NCBI RefSeq assembly: GCF_016892705.1
Contig: NZ_JAFEMB010000007.1
Coordinates: 1 to 64,000 of the forward strand
Direction: 5' to 3'
Length of the DNA stretch: 64,000 nt
Origin: Microvirga pudoricolor
GTDB taxonomy: Bacteria; Pseudomonadota; Alphaproteobacteria; Rhizobiales; Beijerinckiaceae
Each line of letters begins with the position of its first letter. Within the stretch, counting starts at the first letter, position 1. Made by a program: the position numbers and the translations under genes. Of this stretch, positions 37,307-47,268 are shown piece by piece. The notes below the pieces were generated by a model that saw nothing but the letters and a program-made list of their open reading frames with translations, was not told where the DNA came from and did not search any database.

Positions 37307-38689
37307 TTAGGAACCGTAACGATCTCGGATCAGCGCATACATGAGCCGCGCCGCCTGGATGTCGCCGCCCTCGGGGCGACCGGGCCTGGCGGCGGCGTTC
37401 CAGTTATAGATGTCGAAATGGACATGCGCCCCGGCCTCCGACACGAAGCGACGCAGGAAAAGAGCCGCCGTGATCGAGCCCGCCATGGGGCCGCCCACAT
37501 GGTTGACGTCGGCGATCTTCGAATCGAGCTGCGCCTGATAGGGTGCCCAGAGCGGCAGGCGCCACACGGGATCGTTCACCACCATGCCTGTGCGGGCGAT
37601 GTCGGCGGCAAGATCGTCGTCGTCGGTATAGAAGGGCGGCAATTCGGGACCAAGAGCCACGCGGGCGGCGCCCGTCAGGGTCGCGAAATCGACGATGAGG
37701 TCCGGCTTTTCCTCGTCTGCCAGGGCCAGCGCATCCGCCAGGATCAGGCGGCCTTCCGCATCCGTGTTGCCGATTTCGACCGTGATGCCCTTGCGGCTCG
37801 GCAGGATATCGCCGGGCCGGAAGGCATTCCCCGCGATGGCGTTCTCCACCGCCGGGACCAGCACCCGCAGCCGTACGGGGAGACCGGCGCCCATGATCAT
37901 GCTGGCAAGCGCGAGAGTGGTGGCTGCGCCGCCCATATCCTTTTTCATGAGCAGCATGGAAGCCGGCGGCTTGATGTCGAGCCCGCCCGTATCGAACGCC
38001 ACGCCCTTGCCCACGAGCGTGATCTTCGGCGCGTTCTCATCGCCCCACGTGAAGTCGATGAGACGCGGCGGGGTCGTGGAGGCGCGGCCGACCGCGTGGA
38101 TCATGGGAAAGTTCTGCGCCAGCAGGTCGTCGCCGACAATGCTGGTGAACCGCGCCCCATGACGCTCGGCCAGGATACGGGCGGCGTCCTCAATGCCGTC
38201 CGGCCCGAGATCGTTGGTGGGCGTGTTGATGAGATCGCGGCTGCGCGCCAAAGATTCGGCGATGCGTGTCACGTCCTCAGCATCGACACCGTTCGGCACG
38301 ACGAGGCGCGCTTTCTTGTCCGGGCGCTTGCGGTAGCGGTTGAACGAATAGGCGCTGAACAGCCATGCCAGCGTGGCAAGCTTCGCATCGGGAGCCGGCG
38401 TCTCGAACCGATAGGTGCCCTCCGGCAACAGGGTCGCGAGCTTGCCGACCAGAAACGGATCGGGCCGCTTGGCGTCCGGCGCGTCGAGGCCGAACAGGAC
38501 GCCGTGCAGCGCGCCGTCGGAGCCAGGCAGAAGGCAGTGCGAGCCCGCTTTCGCCTCGAACCCCTGTGCCTTGGCAAAGCCTGCCGCAAGCGGCGGGAGC
38601 ATGGCCTGAACCTCCGGCCATGTCGACGCCGTGACGAGCCAGATCGGAAGCGCGGAATCGGTTGAGGCGGCGAGAAGCGGATGGGGCAT
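37307..38689 (-). CDS. Leucyl aminopeptidase family protein (M17)
   Basis: 460 residues. The M17 signature NTDAEGRLILADALA (about 310-324) supplies Asp and Glu metal ligands. VGKGVAFDTGGLDIKPPASMLLMKKDMGGAATT (about 229-261) supplies Lys, Asp and the further Lys and Asp ligands. It is a cytosolic hexameric Mn/Zn exopeptidase that takes off N-terminal residues. It lies 29 bp after the DgoK-like kinase gene on the same strand, so it may share the transcript, but a functional tie to pyrimidine degradation is not evident. Confidence 0.93.
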   Translation of the reverse strand: MPHPLLAASTDSALPIWLVTASTWPEVQAMLPPLAAGFAKAQGFEAKAGSHCLLPGSDGALHGVLFGLDAPDAKRPDPFLVGKLATLLPEGTYRFETPAPDAKLATLAWLFSAYSFNRYRKRPDKKARLVVPNGVDAEDVTRIAESLARSRDLINTPTNDLGPDGIEDAARILAERHGARFTSIVGDDLLAQNFPMIHAVGRASTTPPRLIDFTWGDENAPKITLVGKGVAFDTGGLDIKPPASMLLMKKDMGGAATTLALASMIMGAGLPVRLRVLVPAVENAIAGNAFRPGDILPSRKGITVEIGNTDAEGRLILADALALADEEKPDLIVDFATLTGAARVALGPELPPFYTDDDDLAADIARTGMVVNDPVWRLPLWAPYQAQLDSKIADVNHVGGPMAGSITAALFLRRFVSEAGAHVHFDIYNWNAAARPGRPEGGDIQAARLMYALIRDRYGS

Positions 38690-38718
38690 GGCGTAACTCG
38701 ATGATGGAGAATGGCTGC

Positions 38719-39630
38719 CTATGCGGCGGAGCGGCTGCGACCGATTTTGAAGAGGCCCGCGATGAGGGCACCTTGCGGCACCTTGATCGTCGTGGCGATT
38801 CCATGCCTTTCGAGGGCTGTTACGTAAAGGTCGGCTCGTGGAGAATTCGCCACGATGGTCACCCGCGCCGGGCGGTTGAACTGGGACAGGGCGCCATTGA
38901 TTTCGTCACCGGTCAAAAGGCCTGAGAGATAGGGTGCGAGCAGATTGCTCGCCATTTGGCCCGACACGACGGCAGCCCTCGCCCCAAACAGCAGGTGCAG
39001 CAGCCCAACATGATGGGCGTCGTCGCTGCCGTTGTTGCGCTCGGCCGCCTCGAGACCCATCGCGAAGCCTCTCGAGTCCTCGGGCTCGGTGGCCGGGCGG
39101 CCGATCATCGAGTGCTCCCGCAGGAGCGCGTACATCTCGCCCGTCATGTACGTGGCGAAGCGCTCGATTCGGCCACCGCGCATCTCGATCCATTTGGGAT
39201 GCGTTCCCGGCAGGCAGACGAGGCCGTCCTCGACGCCGGAGCCGAGAACGAGCGTTTCCTCCCCCCGCATCACGTCGGCGGCGCCCGGCGCCGGCGCGCA
39301 GGTGAGCCCCGGCACAATATAGGCCCGACGCCCGTTCCCGATCTCCACCGGCATCAGGGCCTCGGCGATCTCGGCGGATCCTGCCGGGCAGGTGGCATAA
39401 GGCGCCATGGCCCAGCCCTCGCGGCTTCCCACCATCCCGACGAGCAGGATCGGTGCATCCGGGTTCGCCGCGAGCCAGGTGCCGCAGCGCTTCAGGAACA
39501 CATCGCGATGCTGTCCGGCCTGAAGGTTCGACACGCCCTCTTCGGACGAGACCTCGTCGAGGATGGTCTCATTATCGAGCAGGTATCCGCGAAAGCGCGA
39601 CGTGCCCCAATCGGCGACGATGAAGCGCAT
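38719..39630 (-). CDS. dgoK: 2-dehydro-3-deoxygalactonokinase-like sugar kinase (DgoK family)
   Basis: 303 residues of the DgoK family, actin-like ATPase fold. FIVADWGTSRFRGYLL (3-18) is the phosphate-1 loop, GMVGSREGW and CAPAPGAADVMRGEETLVLG are family blocks, and LVCLPGTHPKWIEM the central motif. Known members phosphorylate 2-keto-3-deoxy-galactonate. Here the gene overlaps upp (TGATG) behind URC4, and no KDPGal aldolase or galactonate gene is near, so the true substrate may be a sugar or hydroxyacid from another pathway. That last point is inference from context. Confidence 0.85.
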   Translation of the reverse strand: MRFIVADWGTSRFRGYLLDNETILDEVSSEEGVSNLQAGQHRDVFLKRCGTWLAANPDAPILLVGMVGSREGWAMAPYATCPAGSAEIAEALMPVEIGNGRRAYIVPGLTCAPAPGAADVMRGEETLVLGSGVEDGLVCLPGTHPKWIEMRGGRIERFATYMTGEMYALLREHSMIGRPATEPEDSRGFAMGLEAAERNNGSDDAHHVGLLHLLFGARAAVVSGQMASNLLAPYLSGLLTGDEINGALSQFNRPARVTIVANSPRADLYVTALERHGIATTIKVPQGALIAGLFKIGRSRSAA

Positions 39631-40295
39631 CAGCGGGTGCCGTACATCCGGTCGCCTGCGTCTCCCAAGCCCGGCTCGATATAGCCGTGGTCGTTCAGGC
39701 GCTCGTCGATGGAGGCGGTCCAGATGTCGACGTCGGGATGCGAGCCGCGCAGCTTCTCGATTCCCTCGGGCGCCGCGAGAAGGCACACGAACCGCAGATC
39801 CTTGGCGCCGCGCTCCTTCAGGCGGTCGATGGCCGCAACCGCCGAGTTCGCGGTGGCCAGCATCGGATCGAGCACCAGAACCATGCGGTCGGCGAGATCG
39901 GACGGTGCCTTGAAGTAATACTCCACCGCCTGCAGTGAATCCGGATCCCGGTAGAGGCCGATATGCGCTACGCGAGCTGCGGGCACGAGCGTCAGCATGC
40001 CATCGAGGAAGCCGACGCCGGCCCGCAAGATGGGCGCGAAGACGAGCTTCTTGCCGGCGATTTGAGCGCCTTCCATTTTGGTGAGAGGCGTCTCGATCTC
40101 GATCCGCTCGATGGGGAGGTCGCGGGTGACCTCGTAGCAGAGCAGCATGCCGATCTCGTTGAGGAGCTGGCGGAAGCCCTTCGTCGAACGCTCCTTGTCC
40201 CGCATCAGCGTCAGCTTGTGCTGAACGAGGGGGTGATCGACCACGGTGACGCCCTGCATGCCTTTTGCCCTTGTGATTGCCGTATGCTGTTTCAT
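39630..40295 (-). CDS. upp: Uracil phosphoribosyltransferase
   Basis: 221 residues. It makes UMP from uracil and PRPP. The PRPP-binding loop is [21 protein letters not shown] (about 138-158), with the R-G segment ([14 protein letters not shown]) before it, and the uracil-binding C-terminus is [17 protein letters not shown]. It lies between the URC4 homologue (only one base between stop and start) and the DgoK-like kinase (overlap). In the URC route UMP formation by this enzyme is the first step, so besides salvage it probably serves degradation here. Confidence 0.95.
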   Translation of the reverse strand: MKQHTAITRAKGMQGVTVVDHPLVQHKLTLMRDKERSTKGFRQLLNEIGMLLCYEVTRDLPIERIEIETPLTKMEGAQIAGKKLVFAPILRAGVGFLDGMLTLVPAARVAHIGLYRDPDSLQAVEYYFKAPSDLADRMVLVLDPMLATANSAVAAIDRLKERGAKDLRFVCLLAAPEGIEKLRGSHPDVDIWTASIDERLNDHGYIEPGLGDAGDRMYGTR

Positions 40296-41549
40296 TTAAA
40301 ACACTGTTCCGTCGCTGACGACCGTGAGGGGCGGGGAGCCGTCGCCTCGCTTTTCCTTGGCCAGCCTGCGCCCTGTCGCCCAGGTGCCTCCTTCGAGCGC
40401 CTTCGCTAGGGGAAAATCCTCTGACCGGAACCCTAGCTTGGATCGGATCGGGTCCGCAATCCGGTCGAGAAGCGCCACCGTTAGTGCGCGCCATTCGACG
40501 ACGAGGCGGGAATCGACCGTGTGGGGAAACTTCGCGTCCGATGGATTTTTCAGGGCGATCACCTCCGAATCGAGGAAAAGGCCGCCATTGCGGTATTCAG
40601 GCAGGCCCGTCAGCCCGTCGACCTCCTCCACCGTGTAGCCCGCCCACTCCAATGGCTCGATGAGCGAGTAGGACAGCCACTGGGACAGTTTGTGGAAGGG
40701 GATGAGGCCTCTGGTTTCGTCAGGCGCCTCCACCAGCGGGTGGCGCCATGTGTCGCCGAGATCGATGCCGCCGAGCTTGATCCGCCCGGGCCAGATCGGG
40801 CCCAGATAGGTGAGCAACGCCTCCAGGATGGCTGTGGCCTTAATCGTTTCGTTCTGGGCCGTTGCCGCGATCACGTCGAACAGGCCGCCGGGACGCGGAT
40901 CGTCGTGCTGGCCGAAAATGTCCGGGTTCGTGGCCACGACCCGGCCGAGCCTGTTGAGCAGCGAGACGCGGCCCTCGAGGCCCACCAACGGGTTGTCCGG
41001 CCCGACTTGAAAGCCTGTCGCCAAGTCCTCGACGGTCAGCCCCATCAGCACATCCGCATCGACCCGGAACGGATCCTCAGGACGGCTCGAGAAGGCGCCT
41101 CCGATGAACATGTCGAAACTCGCGACCGCGAGGCCTTCGGAGCGCGCGAAGGTCTCGCCTGTGCGGCCTTCCTCGTAGCGCCATTGCGGACCGGCGCCCG
41201 CGTCGAGTAGCACCGACACGATGGCGAGATCGAAGGCCGCGCGGGCCAGCGCCGCGTGGCTCTCCCACGGGCCGCCTTCCATAAGGGCCTCCCAGCGGGG
41301 GTGCCCGCCTGCCGTGAAATGGCGCCAACGGGCATGGAAGGGAATGTCGAGGGACGGATAGGCTTCGCGGATCGTCTTGACCACCTCGTCGGCGCAAGAA
41401 TCGAGTTTGCCGAGATCGACCGTGAAATGATCCAGAAGCCCGGCGAGCCCGGCCTCCAGCAATTGGTGCGAGCGCTCGCGCACGGCGGCGGCGGTCAGGA
41501 GGCGTTTGGCGGCCTCGGTCTCCGAGGATGGAATAGTCTGATCCGTCAC
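40296..41549 (-). CDS. URC4/urg3 family protein (DUF1688), uracil catabolism
   Basis: 417 residues recognised as DUF1688. Conserved parts include IPFHARWRHFTAGGHPRW, DLAIVSVLLDAGAGPQWRYEE, SEGLAVASFDMFIGGAFSS, GRVSLLNRLGRVVATNP, FHKLSQWLSYSLIEPLEWAG and VEWRALTVALLDRIADPIR. In the yeast Lachancea kluyveri URC4 is required for the URC pathway, which degrades uracil without dihydropyrimidine dehydrogenase; the chemistry of URC4 is not settled. The gene is coupled to upp (adjacent stop and start). It is preceded by a 277-bp gap with repeats and then the URC1 homologue. Confidence 0.9.
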   Translation of the reverse strand: MTDQTIPSSETEAAKRLLTAAAVRERSHQLLEAGLAGLLDHFTVDLGKLDSCADEVVKTIREAYPSLDIPFHARWRHFTAGGHPRWEALMEGGPWESHAALARAAFDLAIVSVLLDAGAGPQWRYEEGRTGETFARSEGLAVASFDMFIGGAFSSRPEDPFRVDADVLMGLTVEDLATGFQVGPDNPLVGLEGRVSLLNRLGRVVATNPDIFGQHDDPRPGGLFDVIAATAQNETIKATAILEALLTYLGPIWPGRIKLGGIDLGDTWRHPLVEAPDETRGLIPFHKLSQWLSYSLIEPLEWAGYTVEEVDGLTGLPEYRNGGLFLDSEVIALKNPSDAKFPHTVDSRLVVEWRALTVALLDRIADPIRSKLGFRSEDFPLAKALEGGTWATGRRLAKEKRGDGSPPLTVVSDGTVF

Positions 41550-41594
41550 ATAAGGCTCCAGCGCTCTCGGACGAGAGACCTAGGATATAAAACA

Positions 41595-41745
41595 ATGGCT
41601 CATCCTGAGGAGAGGCGTGAGCCAATTCCCTCGGCCCTCAGCCCGAGGAGCCGCTTTAGCGGCATCTCGAAGGAGGATCCAGAGAGCAATGGAGACGCCT
41701 CGCCCTTCGAGACGCTTCGCTCCTCAGGGTGAGGCTTCGAGGTAG
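41595..41745. repeat. Degraded palindromic repeat cluster (family 1) between URC1 and URC4 homologues
   Basis: Contains CATCCTGAGGAG, GAGGAGCCGCTTTAGCGGC, CTCGAAGGAGGATC, CCTTCGAGACGCTTCGCTCC and CTCAGGGTGAGGCTTCGAGG. These are the same elements as the hairpin at 16775-16816, in broken and rearranged order. It fills most of the 277-bp gap and may separate two transcripts. Confidence 0.65.
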
Positions 41746-41826
41746 GCCTGCAACTTTCCTCGGAATGAGGGTTGAGAGCGGAAACTTGCCCTACCGCTAG
41801 CCCAACTCCCGTGAAAGGGAAACAGC

Positions 41827-43089
41827 CTAAAACCGCTCGAGATCGCGGCCCTTGACCTTGCCGAGATCCGACGCATCCGGCGCACCCTCGGGGGTGTAGT
41901 AGCCTGCGGCCTTCTTGGCCTCGAGCTCCACCTGGGCGTCGGGTGGCACGAGTTCGGCCGGGATCGGCACCCGCTCCACCACCTCGATGCCTGAGCCCGT
42001 GATGGCGTCGTATTTCATGTTCGACATCGACATGAGTCGGTCGATGCGGCGGATGCCGAGCCAGTGCAGCACGTCCGGCATGAGCTGCTGGAAGCGCGCG
42101 TCCTGCACGCCCGCCACGCATTCGGTGCGTTCGAAATAGGTCGAGGCGGAATCGCCGCCCTCCTGGCGCTTGCGGGCGTTGTAGACCAGGAACTTGGTGA
42201 CCTCACCCAGAGCGCGGCCTTCCTTGCGGTTATAGGCGATGACGCCCACGCCGCCTCCTTGGGCTTCGCGCACCGCCTCCTCGATGCCATGCACCAGGTA
42301 GGGGCGGCAGGTGCAGATATCGGAGCCGAACACGTCCGAGCCGTTGCACTCGTCATGCACCCGGCAGGAGATCCGGGTCTTGGGGTTGCCGAGGGCCGCG
42401 ACGTCGCCAACGACGTAGACCGTGATGTTGCCGATGGGCGGCAGGAACACGCTCATGTCGGGCCGGGTCACGAGTTCGGGGAACATGCCGCCCGTCTGCT
42501 CGAACAGGGTCCGGCGCAGCTCGCCTTCCGAGGTGCCGAACCGCGCCGCGACGCCCGGCAGGTACCAGACCGGATCAACCGCGATCTTCGTCACCGAGAT
42601 GTCGCCCGTTTCATGAAGGATGTGCCCGTCCGCCGCGATGCGCTTGGCTCCCATGGCGGACAGGATCTCCGGCATGTTGAGGCGCGCCTTGGTGATGGCG
42701 ATGGTAGGCCGGATGTCGACGCCGCCCGCGATCTCTTCCCGAAAAACCTGCCCGACCAAGTGACCCCACGGATCGAGGGAGACGATCTTGCCGGGTTCCG
42801 ACCATTGCGGGTGAGGGCCGATTTCGGCCGTCGGATGGGTGTTGTGCAGATCGGGCCGCGCCAGGGGGTTCAGGGCGCGGGCGGAGATCGCGAGAGCCCG
42901 GTAGAGCGAATAGGAGCCGCCATGGGCGCCGATCACGTTGCGATCCGCCGGGTTGGTCACCGACCCGATGATGGGCCCACGCTCCCGGGGATCCTCCGCG
43001 CCCCAGCGGATGGGCATGCGGGCCACGGCGGCGTTGGGCTCGGGATGGGAGGTCAGGCGGATATGGGTCGAACGGTTGGGCGAGTTCAT
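41827..43089 (-). CDS. URC1-like GTP cyclohydrolase II homologue, uracil catabolism
   Basis: 420 residues, about twice the length of RibA. The C-terminal part (about 215-380) is GTP-cyclohydrolase-II-like. RVHDECNGSDVFGSDICTC keeps the three zinc cysteines (248, 259, 261) with RibA spacing, and AYNRKEGRALGEV matches the catalytic EGRGIG loop but with A-L for G-I. The N-terminal 200 residues (INDPADR-like HIRLTSHP, IIGSVTNPADRNVIGAHGGSYSLYRALAI) occur only in the URC1 subfamily. It is therefore unlikely to be riboflavin RibA; it should open the ring of a uracil nucleotide. The ATG at 43089 has GGAAG 8 nt upstream. Confidence 0.88.
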   Translation of the reverse strand: MNSPNRSTHIRLTSHPEPNAAVARMPIRWGAEDPRERGPIIGSVTNPADRNVIGAHGGSYSLYRALAISARALNPLARPDLHNTHPTAEIGPHPQWSEPGKIVSLDPWGHLVGQVFREEIAGGVDIRPTIAITKARLNMPEILSAMGAKRIAADGHILHETGDISVTKIAVDPVWYLPGVAARFGTSEGELRRTLFEQTGGMFPELVTRPDMSVFLPPIGNITVYVVGDVAALGNPKTRISCRVHDECNGSDVFGSDICTCRPYLVHGIEEAVREAQGGGVGVIAYNRKEGRALGEVTKFLVYNARKRQEGGDSASTYFERTECVAGVQDARFQQLMPDVLHWLGIRRIDRLMSMSNMKYDAITGSGIEVVERVPIPAELVPPDAQVELEAKKAAGYYTPEGAPDASDLGKVKGRDLERF

Positions 43090-43334
43090 GAACGATACTT
43101 CCACGCCGGAACGGGAAGACTCTCCAGGACCTCGAAACGGATCGTGCAGAGAGCCTCCTGACGATCCTTGGGAATCTGATCCAAAGTTTCGGAGACGTCA
43201 ACGGCACTTGGGGTCACCCCTCCTATCCGCGGATGTCGAGTTTGCCCAATACTCACTCCCTCTCCCGGCCGGAAGAGGGGATGGCGCCATTCGTTACCCC
43301 AACTCTCCCGTTCGGGGTGGGGCAACCTGAGTTG

Positions 43335-44555
43335 TCACACCCACGCTGCTCCCTTGCCCAAGGGCGGAACGCCTAAGTGCTTCAGCACCGTGGCGCCGAT
43401 ATCGGCGAAGCTCTCGCGTCGTCCAATGGTGCCCGGCGTGACGCCGGGCCCGAAGGTGAGGATCGGGCTGTGCTCGCGGGTGTGGTCCGTACCGCGCCAG
43501 GAGGGGTCGTTGCCGTGGTCGGCCGTGATGATCACGAGGTCGCCCTCCTGCAGGGCCTCTTCGATCTCGGGCACCCGCCGGTCGAAGGCTTCGAGCGCTG
43601 CCGCGTAGCCCGGGATGTCCCTGCGGTGGCCGAATTCCGTATCGAAGTCCACCAGATTGGCGAAAACGAAGCCGCCATCGGCGAAGGTGCGCAGGGCCTC
43701 GATGGCAGCCGTCAGGCAGGCGTCGTTGCCGTGGGGCTTGATCTCCTGGCCCGTGCTGCGATGGGCGAAGATGTCGCCGATCTTGCCCACCGTCACGATC
43801 TGGCGGCCCGCTTTGGCAAGAACGTCCAGGATCGTGTCCGAGGGCGGCTGGACGGCGAAATCCTTGCGGTTGCCCGTGCGCCGGAAGCCCTGCGCCTCGT
43901 CGCCGACGAAGGGGCGGGCGATGACCCGGCCGATCTTGTAGGGGTCGCACAGAACCCGCACGAGCCGGCACAGGTCGTAGAGCCGCTCCAGCCCAAAGGT
44001 CTCTTCATGGGCGGCGATCTGGAACACGCTGTCCACGGACGTGTAGCAGATCGGTTTGCCGGTGCGCATGTGCTCGGACCCGTACTCGTCGATGATGGCG
44101 GTGCCGGAGGCGTGCTTGTCGCCGAGGATTCCGGGCAGCCCGGCCTGGGTCACGATGGCGTCGGTCAGCTCCGCCGGGAAGGTCGGGACTGTATCCGGGA
44201 AGTAGCCCCAGTTGAACCTCACGGGCAGGCCCGCGATCTCCCAATGGCCCGAGGGAGTGTCCTTGCCGTTCGACGTTTCGACCCCATAGCCCCAGGCGCC
44301 TTTCAAGGCGGCGGGCGGCTCGAGGTTTGGCGGCATCCGGCCCGTGGAAGCCTGGCAGGCCAGGCCGAGGCCCAGGGCCGCCATGTGGGGAAGGCTGAGA
44401 GGCCCCTCGCGCAGGCCTGGCTGGTCGCCCTGGCCCCTCGCGCAGGCCTCGGCGATGTGGCCCACGGTGTCGGCGCCCGCATCCCCATAGGCGGCCGCGT
44501 CCTCCGCGCCGCCGACGCCGACGGAATCGAGCACAATCACGAGGACGCGGGGCAT
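43335..44555 (-). CDS. deoB: Phosphopentomutase
   Basis: 406 residues, alkaline-phosphatase superfamily. It interconverts (deoxy)ribose-1-phosphate and the 5-phosphate. [17 protein letters not shown] (4-20) holds the first metal Asp; [10 protein letters not shown] the phosphorylated-Thr segment; and [26 protein letters not shown] the second metal cluster. The ATG at 44555 has AAGGA 7 nt upstream. It closes the loop between PunA/DeoA products and DeoC, although it is on the other strand. It lies upstream of the URC1 homologue with a 245-bp gap. Confidence 0.95.
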   Translation of the reverse strand: MPRVLVIVLDSVGVGGAEDAAAYGDAGADTVGHIAEACARGQGDQPGLREGPLSLPHMAALGLGLACQASTGRMPPNLEPPAALKGAWGYGVETSNGKDTPSGHWEIAGLPVRFNWGYFPDTVPTFPAELTDAIVTQAGLPGILGDKHASGTAIIDEYGSEHMRTGKPICYTSVDSVFQIAAHEETFGLERLYDLCRLVRVLCDPYKIGRVIARPFVGDEAQGFRRTGNRKDFAVQPPSDTILDVLAKAGRQIVTVGKIGDIFAHRSTGQEIKPHGNDACLTAAIEALRTFADGGFVFANLVDFDTEFGHRRDIPGYAAALEAFDRRVPEIEEALQEGDLVIITADHGNDPSWRGTDHTREHSPILTFGPGVTPGTIGRRESFADIGATVLKHLGVPPLGKGAAWV

Positions 44556-44594
44556 GGGACCATCCTTCAAGCCATGGGAATCACACTTGATACT

Positions 44595-45626
44595 TCATTG
44601 CGGCGTCCGATGCGACGCATCAGTTTCAGGCGGGTGGTCTTCATGGGTGTGGGGGTGGGCGTGGTCATGGGAGTGGCCGTGGCCTTGCGCGCCCTCCCGG
44701 CCGGTCCCGTCCAGGACACAGGCGTCGCCATGGTCCGCCTGCGGGCCGATCTCGATCTGCAGGGTCGCATGGCCGATTCCGTACCGCGCCTTGAGGAGAC
44801 GCTGCGCCTCAGCCAGGAACCGGTTGCCGGGGTGGCCTTCCGGCATCACGAGATGGCAGGTGAGGGCCGTCTCCGTGGTGCTGACGGCCCAGACGTGGAG
44901 ATGGTGCACCCGCGCCACGCCGGGTAGGCCCTCCAGGGCCGCCCGTACGTCGGGCATTGAGATGCTGGCCGGCACGCCCTGGAGCGACATGGTGATCGAC
45001 TGGCGCAAGAGATCCCAGGTGCCCCACACGATCACGGCCGCGATGATGAGGCTGAGCAGAGGGTCGATCCAGGTCTGGCCGGTCCACAGGATGACCAGAG
45101 CCGCCAGCACGACGCCCAGGGACACCGCCGCATCCGCGGCCATGTGCAGGAAAGCGCCCCGGATGTTGATGTCCGTACGGCTGCCGCTCATGAAGAGCCA
45201 GGCCGTGAAGCCGTTGATGAGGATTCCGATCCCCGCCACCACCATCACGGTGACGGCCGCCACGGGTTCCGGCTCCAGGATGCGCCGCACGGATTCCCAG
45301 GCGATGCCGCCGACCGCGACCAGGAGCAGGAGCGCGTTGAACAGGGCCGCCAGGATCGAGCTCGACCGCAGGCCGTAGGTGAAGCGCTCAGAACGTTGGC
45401 GCTTGGCCAGGATGGCGGCGCCCCAGGCCAGTCCCAAACCGAGCACGTCGCTGAGATTGTGGCCCGCATCCGACAGGAGCGCCATGGAGCCTGCGAGGTA
45501 TCCGTAGAGGGCCTCGATGACCACGAAGCCGAGATTGAGCGTGATTCCGATCGCGAAGGCCCGCCCGTATTCTACCGGGTGGGCGTGGTCGTGGGAGGCG
45601 CCTTCTGGATGTGAATGCGAATGCAT
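44595..45626 (-). CDS. Cation diffusion facilitator metal exporter (CzcD/ZitB-like)
   Basis: 343 residues with six membrane helices. The metal site includes SMALLSDAGHNLSDVLGLGLAW (HxxxD of helix 2) and FLHMAADAAVSLGVV (helix 5). Histidine-rich ends (MHSHSHPEGASHDHAHP and GHGHSHDHAHPHTHEDH) bind Zn or related divalent cations. It exports Zn2+, Co2+ or Cd2+ by proton antiport. The ATG at 45626 starts the His-rich N-terminus. It overlaps the end of the yejF gene by no bases (14 bp gap) and could be co-transcribed, though functionally unrelated. Confidence 0.92.
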   Translation of the reverse strand: MHSHSHPEGASHDHAHPVEYGRAFAIGITLNLGFVVIEALYGYLAGSMALLSDAGHNLSDVLGLGLAWGAAILAKRQRSERFTYGLRSSSILAALFNALLLLVAVGGIAWESVRRILEPEPVAAVTVMVVAGIGILINGFTAWLFMSGSRTDINIRGAFLHMAADAAVSLGVVLAALVILWTGQTWIDPLLSLIIAAVIVWGTWDLLRQSITMSLQGVPASISMPDVRAALEGLPGVARVHHLHVWAVSTTETALTCHLVMPEGHPGNRFLAEAQRLLKARYGIGHATLQIEIGPQADHGDACVLDGTGREGAQGHGHSHDHAHPHTHEDHPPETDASHRTPQ

Positions 45627-45639
45627 GATGAGCTTCTCG

Positions 45640-47264
<1,625 letters not shown>

Positions 47265-47268
<4 letters not shown>

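Noticed and set aside
38719..40494. Possible fusion of the DgoK-like kinase with upstream sequence
   Set aside because: The open frame continues upstream of 39630 only by chance in another frame of upp; the kinase family N-terminus begins exactly at the ATG at 39630.
41827..43089. Annotation as riboflavin-synthesis GTP cyclohydrolase II (ribA)
   Set aside because: The zinc cysteines match, but the protein is about twice as long with a specific N-terminal half, and its neighbours are URC4 and upp, so the URC1 assignment is preferred.
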